Source of the DNA: CAYNYM01 sp049366815 | GTDB taxonomy: Bacteria > Desulfobacterota > DSM-4660 > Desulfatiglandales > HGW-15 | NCBI GenBank assembly: GCA_049366815.1 | Contig: JBMNCO010000188.1 | Location: 1 to 12,797, forward strand | Reading direction: 5' to 3' | Length of the DNA: 12,797 nt | The notes under the pieces: model-generated | Databases searched by the model: none | Told to the model about the DNA's origin: nothing | Seen by the model: only the letters and a program-made list of their open reading frames with translations | Shown: positions 1 through 6,283 of the stretch, one piece after another | Layout: the number at the start of each line of letters is the position of its first letter | Numbering within the stretch: position 1 is the first letter of the stretch | Program-made: the position numbers and the translations under genes

Positions 1-107
1 CTTCCCGATCACCGAACACTCCAAATGAGAACGGTCTAGGCTGTCGACTGACGATGGAAAAGAATGGGACTATCTAGGCTTTTAACATGGTTTTCGAAAC
101 GGTGGTA

Positions 108-278
108 TCAGATGGGTACTCTCTTTTTTGTAGGAAGGCGGCCTAAAATTTTGAGGGTGTTTATCCTCATGCCGTAAAAGTCAAGATGCTGCAGACCTGA
201 GATATCAAGGGCGAAGCGTTCGGATACGACCGCGAATCCATGGAAACGCCCGAATGTGTCGCTGTTCTTTGTTTTCAT
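108..278 (-). CDS. Doubtful small hypothetical protein (56 aa) starting in a repeat
   Basis: An open frame runs from ATG at 278 to TGA at 108-110. An in-frame TTG at 305 would add nine residues. The start codon lies inside the 60-bp repeat described at 255-314, and the protein begins MKTKNSDTFGRFHGFAVV. I recognise no domain, membrane segment or signal peptide. The C-terminus is basic (PTKKRVPI). No good Shine-Dalgarno sequence precedes the ATG; only AGG lies directly against it. It sits beyond the terminator of the upstream two-component system on the same strand, so it would need its own promoter. It may be a real small gene, a remnant, or a chance frame carried by the repeat. Confidence is low. 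Confidence 0.25.
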   Translation of the reverse strand: MKTKNSDTFGRFHGFAVVSERFALDISGLQHLDFYGMRINTLKILGRLPTKKRVPI

Positions 279-314
279 CCTGTTCAACCCGGTTTTTTTA
301 TGCAACGTCAGGGG
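255..314. repeat. 60-bp direct repeat, copy 1
   Basis: This stretch matches 2448-2507 in the same orientation, with one substitution and two single-base length differences over 60 bp. It begins TGTGTCGCTGTTCTTTG and ends TGCAACGTCAGGGG. Read on the minus strand it contains an ATG followed by codons for MKTKNSDT. The two copies bracket the kinase/regulator pair about 2.2 kb apart. No inverted ends or coding function are evident, so the nature of the repeat is unknown. Confidence 0.8.
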
Positions 315-356
315 ATATCAGCCAGGGGTTGGACCTGGATCTTACAGGATTCATGT

Positions 357-385
357 AAAAGAGCCCGGTCCTTAGGACCGGGCTC
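357..385 (-). terminator. Rho-independent terminator of the two-component operon
   Basis: GAGCCCGGTCC (361-371) pairs perfectly with GGACCGGGCTC (375-385) around a 3-nt loop, giving an 11-bp GC-rich stem. On the minus strand the stem is followed by TTTTAC (the plus strand reads aaaa at 357-360). It lies about 58 nt past the stop codon of the response regulator, the expected place for the operon's end. The T-run is short, but the stem is very strong. Confidence 0.75.
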
Positions 386-442
386 CGGCTGACGCCGGAT
401 GCGATTTTCTCCAGCATCACTTGGAAATACGTACAACGGGGC

Positions 443-1075
443 TCAGCTTACCAGTTCATTCTTAACGGCATACAGCGTCAGCTCGGCATTCTTCTTCATG
501 CCCATCTTTTCCATGATCCGACTCCGGTAGGTGCTGATCGTCTTGGCGCTGAGGCAGAGTTCCTCGGCGATCTCACCGACCGTTTTACCTGACGCCAGCA
601 TCAGCATCACCTGGTATTCACGGTTCGAAAGTGCTTCATGGGGTGGTTTTTCCACATCGGCATCCAGCTCGAAAGCCAGCTTTTCCGCCAGGGAGGCCGT
701 GACATATTTCCCGCCGCGGGCCGCCTTTCTGATGGCGCCGATCAACTCCTGTGGAGCACTGGCTTTTGTCAGGTAACCGGAGGCGCCGGCCCTCAGTGCC
801 CGAACGGCGTATTGCTCTTCAGGATGCATACTGAGGATGAGAACGGGGATCTTGGGCAGATTCGTCTTGATCTCCTTGAGGATCTCGAGCCCGTTTCTGC
901 CCGGCATCGATATGTCAAGCAGTATCACATCATAATCGTCACGCATGGCCTTTTCAAGGGTCTCCGGACCGTCCTTCGCCTCCCCCTTGACGACCATATC
1001 GGTCACATCTCCCAGGATTTGCTTCACCCCCTCGCGGACCACCGCGTGATCGTCGGCAACAAGAATCCGCAACAT
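443..1075 (-). CDS. NarL/FixJ-family response regulator (LuxR-type DNA-binding domain)
   Basis: This is a 210-aa transcriptional regulator of the NarL/UvrY type. The receiver domain (about residues 1-120) has the acidic pair D8/D9 in VADDHAV, the phospho-acceptor D54 in ILLDISMPG, S82 and the conserved K104 in YLTK. A LuxR-type helix-turn-helix follows at about 147-205 (LSNREYQVMLMLASGKTVGEIA, then TISTYRSRIMEKMGM). I chose ATG 1075 over ATG 1111: it gives the classic MLRILVADD beginning and the usual family length. It lies one base after the kinase stop (TGAGATG) and has AGGGG nine bases upstream. The longer start would overlap the kinase by 35 bases. It is co-transcribed with, and very probably phosphorylated by, the kinase just upstream. 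Target genes cannot be read from the window. Confidence 0.93.
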   Translation of the reverse strand: MLRILVADDHAVVREGVKQILGDVTDMVVKGEAKDGPETLEKAMRDDYDVILLDISMPGRNGLEILKEIKTNLPKIPVLILSMHPEEQYAVRALRAGASGYLTKASAPQELIGAIRKAARGGKYVTASLAEKLAFELDADVEKPPHEALSNREYQVMLMLASGKTVGEIAEELCLSAKTISTYRSRIMEKMGMKKNAELTLYAVKNELVS

Positions 1076-1076
1076 C

Positions 1077-2219
1077 TCACCTGTCCCCTTGGCAAAGTGG
1101 TATTTTGACACGGACCATCGTCCCTTTACCGAATAGGCCTTCCACCGTTATACAGCCGCCCCAGAGCCGAGCCCGCTCTCGCATCCCGATGATTCCAAGC
1201 GACTTGGAATCATGGATCTGTTTACGGGTAATGCCTCTCCCGTTGTCGACTATTTCAAGGTGGAGTTCATCCCCCTCTTGGATGAACTTCACCCGGACCT
1301 CAGTGGCATCGGCGTGCCGGACGATGTTGGTGAGTGCTTCCTGAAAGATGCGAAAGAGTGAAGTGGAAAGTTCCTTGTTGATTGCAGGGTCATTGCAGTT
1401 GAGAGAGGCCCTGCACCTGATGCCTGATCGTTTGCTGAATTCCCCGCACTGCCATTCCATGGCCGCGGTGAGACCGAGATCGTCCAGCATCACGGGCCTC
1501 AGTTCCGTCGATATCTTGTGTACACTCTCAACGGTCGTTTCGACGAGTCGGCCCATACGTCTGGTTTTCTCCCTCAGATCACGGGCGTCATTCGGCATAT
1601 GCTTGTCAAGCCATGAGAGGTCCATCTGGAGGGCGGTGAGCGATTGTCCCAGTTCGTCATGAATCTCCCGGGCAATCCGGATGCTCTCCTCTTCGCGCAC
1701 GGCATGCAGATGGGCGGAGAGGTTTCTCAACTGTTCGCGGGAACGCTGAAGATCTTCTTCCGCCTGCTTTTTTTCGGTGATGTCTTCATAAGTAATCACA
1801 ATTCGGCGTTCTTCCAGTTTTTCGCCTATACGGGAGGCCCTCATCACGCAAAGGATTTCCCTTCCATCCTTCCGGCGGCAAGGGTATTCAATCGAGTAAG
1901 TGCGCTGGTCCTCAAGGGCGGAGTAAAAGATCCGGGCGATTTTTTCAGAATCCTCTTCGCTGCGGTAAAAAACTTCTACACTTTTGCCGATCACTTCTTT
2001 CGGGTCCCATCCGAATATCAATTTCACGGCGTGGTTGACAAAATTGATCCGACGGTTGTGCAGTCCCACAACCGCTTGGGGAATGGCGTCAAGGATTGAC
2101 GATTCCAGGGCCTCCAATTCTTCCAGGCGCCGCAGGGCTTCCTTCTGAAGAATTGCATCCTTGGCATCGCCCGGATATCTTTGACTCCTGCGCACGGCTT
2201 TGGATTTCATTGTTCGCAT
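1077..2219 (-). CDS. Cytoplasmic PAS-domain sensor histidine kinase (HisKA_3/DegS-like)
   Basis: A 380-aa kinase with no predicted membrane segment. A PAS domain (about residues 40-147, ending in the typical ITYEDITEKKQAEEDL) is followed by a short coiled linker. The HisKA_3 dimerisation domain carries the phospho-acceptor H187 in AREIHDELGQSL. The HATPase domain has an N-box (FQEALTNIVRHA, N298), a G1 box (DNGRG) and a G2 box (GIIGMRERA). This architecture belongs with NarL-type regulators, and its partner follows directly. A longer frame begins with TTG at 2288, but that codon lies upstream of a strong promoter (2255-2283). The ATG at 2219 leaves a 5' leader of about 30 nt; ATG 2210 is a second option with GGAAG nine bases upstream. 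The signal is unknown; a cytosolic PAS domain suggests redox, ligand or cofactor sensing (inference). Confidence 0.92.
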   Translation of the reverse strand: MRTMKSKAVRRSQRYPGDAKDAILQKEALRRLEELEALESSILDAIPQAVVGLHNRRINFVNHAVKLIFGWDPKEVIGKSVEVFYRSEEDSEKIARIFYSALEDQRTYSIEYPCRRKDGREILCVMRASRIGEKLEERRIVITYEDITEKKQAEEDLQRSREQLRNLSAHLHAVREEESIRIAREIHDELGQSLTALQMDLSWLDKHMPNDARDLREKTRRMGRLVETTVESVHKISTELRPVMLDDLGLTAAMEWQCGEFSKRSGIRCRASLNCNDPAINKELSTSLFRIFQEALTNIVRHADATEVRVKFIQEGDELHLEIVDNGRGITRKQIHDSKSLGIIGMRERARLWGGCITVEGLFGKGTMVRVKIPLCQGDR

Positions 2220-2254
2220 CTTCCACTCTATAAAAGACAGATTCGCAGCAAAAA

Positions 2255-2283
2255 AGTATAGGTGAAGCCGCTTTTCATGTAAA
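2255..2283 (-). promoter_or_regulatory. Sigma70-type promoter of the two-component operon
   Basis: On the minus strand the sequence reads TTTACA (2283-2278), exactly 17 nt of spacer, then TATACT (2260-2255). Each hexamer matches consensus at 5 of 6 positions. Transcription would start near 2248, about 30 nt before the kinase ATG at 2219. It shows that the TTG frame start at 2288 is not the real start. Confidence 0.65.
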
Positions 2284-2447
2284 GACAAAACAGTGAGATA
2301 ACGAACCCTGGTACCATATCCCAGGAAACAGACCGGAAAGCATTTTTCAAATCCGATCCCCGTGGCATGTTCCAGGACCTTTGCGAGGTGTTCGTCGGCC
2401 TGCAGGCGCGAGTGACCTAGAAGCCCGAAAGGGCCGTCTTCAATGAT

Positions 2448-2507
2448 TGTGTCGCTGTTCTTTGATTTTCATCCTGTTCAACCCGGTTTTTTATGCAGCG
2501 TCAGGGG
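2448..2507. repeat. 60-bp direct repeat, copy 2
   Basis: Second copy of the repeat at 255-314, same orientation. Relative to copy 1 it has one extra A after TTTG, one T fewer in the T-run, and G for A in TGCAGCGTC. Because of the extra base, the minus-strand ATG is out of frame with the NSDT codons that are in frame in copy 1. From those codons the kinase reading frame stays open on the minus strand all the way to 2219. The plus strand of this copy supplies the ATG (2493) of a possible 48-aa peptide. Confidence 0.8.
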
Positions 2508-2639
2508 TTTTATGTTGTCGCTTGTCTTGGTCTGGTGTTTATGTCATTAATAGCGATAGCTGAAAGAGGTTTCATAAAGGGGCACCCCGAATATCAACAG
2601 GGCGGCTTTCATCAGGCCGGAGAAACATGTCTTGTATAA
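2493..2639 (+). CDS. Possible small exported or membrane peptide (48 aa)
   Basis: An open frame too short for usual gene callers runs from ATG 2493, inside the 60-bp repeat, to TAA at 2637-2639. Residues 6-23 (FYVVACLGLVFMSLIAIA) are strongly hydrophobic after the positively charged MQRQG. They end in A-I-A before Glu, a pattern that resembles a signal-peptidase I site. The remaining 25 residues are polar (ERGFIKGHPEYQQGGFHQAG). A second in-frame ATG at 2541 would remove most of the hydrophobic stretch. No clear Shine-Dalgarno precedes 2493, which is the main argument against it. Its stop overlaps the TTG start of the lysozyme gene, so the two could be translationally coupled. Function unknown; it may be chance. 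Confidence 0.3.
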   Translation: MQRQGFYVVACLGLVFMSLIAIAERGFIKGHPEYQQGGFHQAGETCLV

Positions 2640-3420
2640 AGACACAATGAAACAACGCATAAAGAGAATACAATCCCATCTCGGGGTTCCGGACGACGGC
2701 ATAATAGGGCCCATTACGCTGACTGCCCTTGAGAATGCCCTTTTCAGCGATCGACAAAGGGAGGCATTGGCAGGGCAGTACGCGCTGACCGTATCAAGGA
2801 AAGGCCTCGACCATCTCGTCAAACACGAAATTTCTTCTCCTCATAACTACACAAAATTTCTTTCGCATCCCACCTGGCCTGGAGGCGGCTCAGGTGTCAC
2901 CATCGGTATCGGCTACGACCTGGGATATAACAGCCAAAAGCAGTTTCGTAAAGACTGGGGTCATTGGCTTACCGACATGGATCTGGAAAGACTCATACAG
3001 GTGTCCGGACTGAAGGGAGATGCGGCGAGGGATGCATTGAAAGGCGTCAGGTCTATGACTGTGCCTCTGGAGAGTGCCCACAGGGTTTTTTACGAATCGA
3101 CCCTGAGCCGGTATGCCGCTTCGACGCGAAAAATCTATCCTGGTGTTGAAAGACTTTTTCCTGATGCCCAGGCGGGTTTGTTGTCTCTTGTCTATAATCG
3201 TGGCACCTCCCTGAGCGGTTCGCGAAGAAAAGAAATGGCTGCGATAAAACCTCTTGTTGCGCAACAAGACTATGCCGGCATTTCACAACAGATCATGGCG
3301 ATGAAACGTTTGTGGGAAAACAAAGGACTCGACGGCCTTTTGAGACGCCGGGAGGACGAAGCCAGGCTCGTCATCCGTTCGGACAGGATATACGAAGATT
3401 CGGAGATTGTCCGGATTTAA
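2632..3420 (+). CDS. GH24-like lysozyme with N-terminal peptidoglycan-binding motif
   Basis: A 262-aa protein resembling phage-type (T4 lysozyme/pesticin-like) muramidases that cleave the glycan strands of peptidoglycan. Residues about 7-38 form a short PG_binding_1-like motif (IQSHLGVPDDGIIGPITL). The catalytic domain follows: a candidate catalytic Glu66 in LVKHE, the GVTIGIGYDLG motif at 88-98 matching the T4 YTIGIGH region, LSLVYNRG (185-191), and a C-terminal LLRRREDEA typical of the family. There is no signal peptide, so export would need a holin-like partner or another route. The TTG start at 2632 has GGAG nine bases upstream; ATG 2647 (MKQRIKRIQ) is the alternative, with a poor ribosome-binding site. 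No other phage genes lie nearby, but small hydrophobic ORFs flank it. It could be a prophage relic, a housekeeping autolysin or a toxin. Enzyme class fairly sure, role unknown. Confidence 0.8.
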   Translation: MYKDTMKQRIKRIQSHLGVPDDGIIGPITLTALENALFSDRQREALAGQYALTVSRKGLDHLVKHEISSPHNYTKFLSHPTWPGGGSGVTIGIGYDLGYNSQKQFRKDWGHWLTDMDLERLIQVSGLKGDAARDALKGVRSMTVPLESAHRVFYESTLSRYAASTRKIYPGVERLFPDAQAGLLSLVYNRGTSLSGSRRKEMAAIKPLVAQQDYAGISQQIMAMKRLWENKGLDGLLRRREDEARLVIRSDRIYEDSEIVRI

Positions 3421-3501
3421 AAATGCTTGCATTTTGCTTTGACTCAAAATAATATCGCCGGAGGACATCACAGCCCGTGGGTGATCCCCGTAATTCCACC
3501 T

Positions 3502-3506
3502 GGAGG
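3502..3506 (+). promoter_or_regulatory. Strong ribosome-binding site for the 49-aa membrane protein
   Basis: GGAGG lies eight bases before ATG 3515, ideal spacing. It is the best Shine-Dalgarno sequence in this part of the window and is the main reason for calling the small downstream gene. It lies within a short palindrome, ACCTGGAGGT, which could partly mask it. Confidence 0.6.
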
Positions 3507-3514
3507 TCGGCCCT

Positions 3515-3664
3515 ATGCATCACAAGACAATCAAAGCGATCTGTTTTATATTGGGTTTCATAACGATTGCGATTGCCATTTATCTGAATTTTTGCCCGTC
3601 ATCCGGTTGCGCCCACTCCGGAGCGGGCTTGTACTCGGTTCTTTTTCCCTTTTTAAGTCAATAA
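3515..3664 (+). CDS. Small single-span membrane protein (49 aa), hypothetical
   Basis: An unrecognised small gene from ATG 3515 to TAA 3662-3664. The protein starts with the basic MHHKTIKA, followed by one hydrophobic segment at residues 9-24 (ICFILGFITIAIAIYL). The tail contains C27 and C32 in a CPSSGC motif and a second hydrophobic patch (LYSVLFPFL). The GGAGG ribosome-binding site at eight-base spacing strongly supports translation. It begins 94 bases after the lysozyme stop on the same strand, so co-transcription is plausible. By context it could be a holin-like or accessory membrane peptide for the lysozyme, but that is inference. The CxxxxC pair could form a disulfide or bind metal. Longer overlapping frames here look like shadows. 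Confidence 0.5.
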   Translation: MHHKTIKAICFILGFITIAIAIYLNFCPSSGCAHSGAGLYSVLFPFLSQ

Positions 3665-4008
3665 GGCAGTCATTGCCTGCCCTTCAGCGGGCTATATGCA
3701 TACGCCGGATAGTCCCGGTGGCTCCAGCCCCGAGTCGCTTAATAAACTGCATAATATTTTTCAATCATGATATCTTTTTTCTGGAGCCTGTGCACGCCGA
3801 TTTCGATTGCATTTCTTAACCTTTTCCAGTCTTCACGTTCTTCTCCGCTGCCTGCCTACGATTTGTTTTCAACTGGGGTTTTCTATCTGCACGCTGATCA
3901 GATTATGGACTTTCACGGTGATAAATATTACTATCTTCTCCAAGCCGAAAGCCTGTGCGAATCGAAAACCGAATGACCACAGCAAAGACATCCAACTCCG
4001 TAACACTT
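3665..4008. other. Gene-poor, AT-leaning intergenic stretch
   Basis: About 340 bases with no convincing gene. A 69-codon plus-strand frame (3767-3976) has no ribosome-binding site and no recognisable motif. On the minus strand some 37 codons are open between stops, again without a credible start. A short hairpin (GGCAG with CTGCC, 3665-3681) follows the stop codon of the 49-aa protein but lacks a T-run. It may be decayed sequence. Confidence 0.4.
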
Positions 4009-4266
4009 TAGGCTCTTGGAAATTACCCCATCAGGGAGGGACCATGGGAATCTGTTTTCAAAAACGAAAAATCGGTGCCCGGATGTCCGCATAGAAACCA
4101 GGCTTCAGGCGGACGGAGCACCACCCGGGAAAACCCATGAAAATCAAGGCCTAATCGCTACTGACATCGATCCGCCGTCCGCCTAGGCTGCCCCGGCCGT
4201 CTTGGTCTTTTCCACGGCCCTTCGTTTTTGAAAAGAGATTCCCAGGGCCCTAATTGCTAGGCTCTT
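4009..4266. mobile_element. MITE-like palindromic element flanked by 9-bp direct repeats
   Basis: Arms at 4046-4068 and 4221-4243 are inverted copies matching at 22 of 23 positions (left arm begins GGGAATCTGTTTTC). A second inverted pair lies inside: AGGCGGACGG (4107-4116) with CCGTCCGCCT (4175-4184). Outside the arms both sides carry AATTA in inverted orientation. The whole is bracketed by identical TAGGCTCTT at 4009-4017 and 4258-4266, which looks like a 9-bp target duplication. No transposase is encoded. The alternative is a structured RNA leader for the downstream ligase gene; both readings fit the palindrome, but the direct repeats favour insertion. Confidence 0.45.
4044..4094 (+). CDS. 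Possible leader peptide (16 aa) before the ligase
   Basis: A tiny frame, MGICFQKRKIGARMSA, preceded by AGGGAGGG ending three bases before its ATG, a very strong ribosome-binding sequence. Its first codons form the left arm of the long palindrome at 4046-4243, so its translation would affect that fold. No run of one amino acid is present, so classical amino-acid attenuation is not indicated. It may equally be an accidental feature of the palindromic element. The ligase gene starts 236 bases downstream. Confidence 0.25.
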   Translation: MGICFQKRKIGARMSA

Positions 4267-4329
4267 TCAAACAGCTAAACTCATACCCAACTCCAAAGTG
4301 CACATCGATTTTTTGACAAGGGAGGAGAC

Positions 4330-6000
4330 ATGAACGATTTCCTGGAAGGATTCACGCCCTACAAGCAAGAGGATGCCGAAAGATACAACAGGCTCCGCTG
4401 GTGGCCTGGATTGACTCTTGGAGATATTCTCGACAGGGCCGCGGACATTTATCCCGACAAGGTGGGTTTTGTGGACGGTCTGACCCGCTTGACCTTTTCT
4501 CAAATGCGGGAAAGGACCGACAAGCTTGCCATCGCTCTCATGAACCTCGGGATAGGGCCGCAGGACAGAGTCTTGGTCCAGATTCCCAATTGGAACGAGT
4601 TTGTCCTGTCCTATTTTGCCCTTCAAAAAATCGGTGCCATCGCCGTTTTATTGATCGACCGGTATCGACAATATGAAATCAACCATCTCTTCCAACTGAC
4701 GGGCGCAACGGCCTGGATTCTGCCCGAAAAATACAAAAAGATAGACTATCTTTCCATCATCGATGATGTCCTGAAAGAAAATCCTCAAGTAAAGCATGTC
4801 ATCCTTGCCAGGGGGGAACGGCACGAGGCCCTTTTGAGCCTTGAAAAACTGATTGAACAGAGTGTATTGACCCAGGCGAACATCTCCAGATTGTCCGATA
4901 GAAGACCGGACCCCATGCAGGTAGCCCACATGGGACCCACGGGTGGAACAACAGGCCTTCCCAAGGTCGTTCCCCGCACCCACAACAGTCTCGTCTGCAG
5001 CAGTCAGTACGCCGCCCTGGCATGGGAGATGAACATGCACGATATCTGTCTGCTCGCAGGACCGGTGGGACATGACCTGACCTTCACCAAGGGCATACTC
5101 TGCATCCTGCTCACCCTTGGAAAGACCATATTCCTGGATTCCCCGGATCCTTCGGAGGTGTGCAGGGCGATCGATCAGGAAAAGGTCACTGCGATCGTGT
5201 GGGTGCCGACCTTGGCCAGGAGGCTGGTCGACTTCGAAAGACTTACGGATTACGATCTGAGCTCACTGAAAAAAATGCATTGCGGGGGCGGCGCCAGCCT
5301 CCCTGACCTCATCAAGGCAGTCAGGGAAAGGCTCGATTGCGCCTATTTCAATGCCTACGGCGGCACCGAGGGGCAGACCACCATCACGCGATCAGATGAC
5401 GAACTTGAGACGATTTATATGACCGTAGGGAAACCCACCTGCCCCTATGACACCTACAAAGTTATTGACAAGGAAGGCAAGGAAATGCCGCCCCAAACAT
5501 CCGGAGAACTCTTGATCAAAGGCCCCGGAGTGTTTACCGGCTATTACAAAAACCCCGAAGAAAACGAAAAGGTCTTTGACAGGGATGGGTTCTTCAGAAC
5601 AGGGGATGTGGCGAAAATCGATGAAAAGGGCTATGTCACGCTGACCGGAAGGATAAAGGAGATGATCAACCGCGGCGGGGAAAGCATCAGCGCGTCAGAG
5701 ATCGAAAAGCTCATCAGTGATCATCCGGATGTAGCCCTTGTCGCCGTCATTCCTATGCCCGATCCAGAGATGGGTGAAAGGGTCTGCGCTTATATCCAGC
5801 CCAGGCCGGGTGCCGAACTGACATTCGATCGCATCATCGCCTTTTTGAAGGACCGGAAGGCATCCGTCCTGCAACTTCCGGAGCGGATGGAATTCATTGA
5901 TGTCATGCCCTTCACCAAGGCTGAAAAAATCGACAAGAAGGCCTTGAGACAAGATATTGAGATAAAGCTGAATACGAATAAGGCTGAGGGCGTCGGTTGA
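4330..6000 (+). CDS. Aryl-acid AMP ligase, EntE/DhbE-like (adenylate-forming enzyme)
   Basis: A 556-aa member of the ANL superfamily, close in layout to 2,3-dihydroxybenzoate-AMP ligase. It would activate a carboxylic acid with ATP and pass the acyl-adenylate to a carrier-protein thiol or CoA. Visible motifs: the phosphate loop GPTGGTTGLPK (202-212), PRTHN (215-219), NAYGGTEG (341-348), TGD (424-426), the hinge region GRIKEMINRGGESIS (440-454) and the C-terminal lysine K533. The usual Gly before that lysine is Glu (AEKIDKK). In the acid pocket, HD at 248-249 aligns with EntE His-Asn235, so the Asn typical of aryl acids is Asp here. ATG 4330 follows GGGAGGAG. No siderophore or carrier genes are visible; it stands alone, convergent with two exporters. 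Substrate uncertain. Confidence 0.85.
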   Translation: MNDFLEGFTPYKQEDAERYNRLRWWPGLTLGDILDRAADIYPDKVGFVDGLTRLTFSQMRERTDKLAIALMNLGIGPQDRVLVQIPNWNEFVLSYFALQKIGAIAVLLIDRYRQYEINHLFQLTGATAWILPEKYKKIDYLSIIDDVLKENPQVKHVILARGERHEALLSLEKLIEQSVLTQANISRLSDRRPDPMQVAHMGPTGGTTGLPKVVPRTHNSLVCSSQYAALAWEMNMHDICLLAGPVGHDLTFTKGILCILLTLGKTIFLDSPDPSEVCRAIDQEKVTAIVWVPTLARRLVDFERLTDYDLSSLKKMHCGGGASLPDLIKAVRERLDCAYFNAYGGTEGQTTITRSDDELETIYMTVGKPTCPYDTYKVIDKEGKEMPPQTSGELLIKGPGVFTGYYKNPEENEKVFDRDGFFRTGDVAKIDEKGYVTLTGRIKEMINRGGESISASEIEKLISDHPDVALVAVIPMPDPEMGERVCAYIQPRPGAELTFDRIIAFLKDRKASVLQLPERMEFIDVMPFTKAEKIDKKALRQDIEIKLNTNKAEGVG

Positions 6001-6101
6001 AGAACCGCAGTGGCCGGGAGTTCCTCCAAAAAGATGTGGAGAAAGGGGCAAAAAGCAATATGTAGCTACCTGATTTCCATAAAATATCCATATCAAAAAT
6101 G

Positions 6102-6140
6102 ACCCCTGCACGGCTCACGGTCAATATTTCGAGCAGGGGT
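6102..6140 (-). terminator. Possible terminator between convergent genes
   Basis: ACCCCTGC (6102-6109) pairs with GCAGGGGT (6133-6140) over a 23-nt loop. On the minus strand the stem is followed by CATTTTTG, so it would act on transcripts leaving the exporter operon that ends at 6280. The loop is long and the T-run is interrupted, so this is only moderately supported. No better terminator was seen for the ligase on the plus strand. Confidence 0.3.
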
Positions 6141-6172
6141 TCCCTCACCGCCTAAGAGGAGATGGATATATT

Positions 6173-6283
6173 ATGTATTATTTCTACCATAATCTGGAAA
6201 GCCTTTCAACAAAAAACGCGGACAAGTCAGGGGGCTCTGTGCACCGGATGGTCAATATTCCCATCACGGCACAAAGATCCTAA
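6173..6283 (+). CDS. Doubtful 36-aa ORF downstream of the ligase
   Basis: ATG 6173 to TAA 6281-6283, encoding MYYFYHNLESLSTKNADKSG and 16 further residues. AGAGGAG ends 11 bases before the start, a usable but wide spacing. No hydrophobic segment or known motif is visible. It begins just past the hairpin at 6102-6140 and overlaps the last bases of the opposing exporter gene. It could be chance. Confidence 0.15.
   Translation: MYYFYHNLESLSTKNADKSGGSVHRMVNIPITAQRS

Noticed and set aside
638..1108. 156-codon plus-strand frame opposite the response regulator
   Set aside because: It is a shadow of a gene with all receiver and LuxR motifs on the minus strand, with no independent start signal or domain.
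2547..2822. Minus-strand frame of 91 codons across the lysozyme start
   Set aside because: It is antisense to the peptidoglycan-binding motif of the lysozyme, and its translation shows no recognisable features.
3427..4094. Overlapping plus-strand frames (3427-3819, 3767-3976, 3807-4094)
   Set aside because: They overlap one another in different frames, have no ribosome-binding sites and show no motifs. Only the small frames at 3515-3664 and 4044-4094 have start signals.
4313..4318. TTGACA as a -35 box for the ligase
   Set aside because: It lies only 11 bases before the start codon, so there is no room for a -10 and a transcription start.
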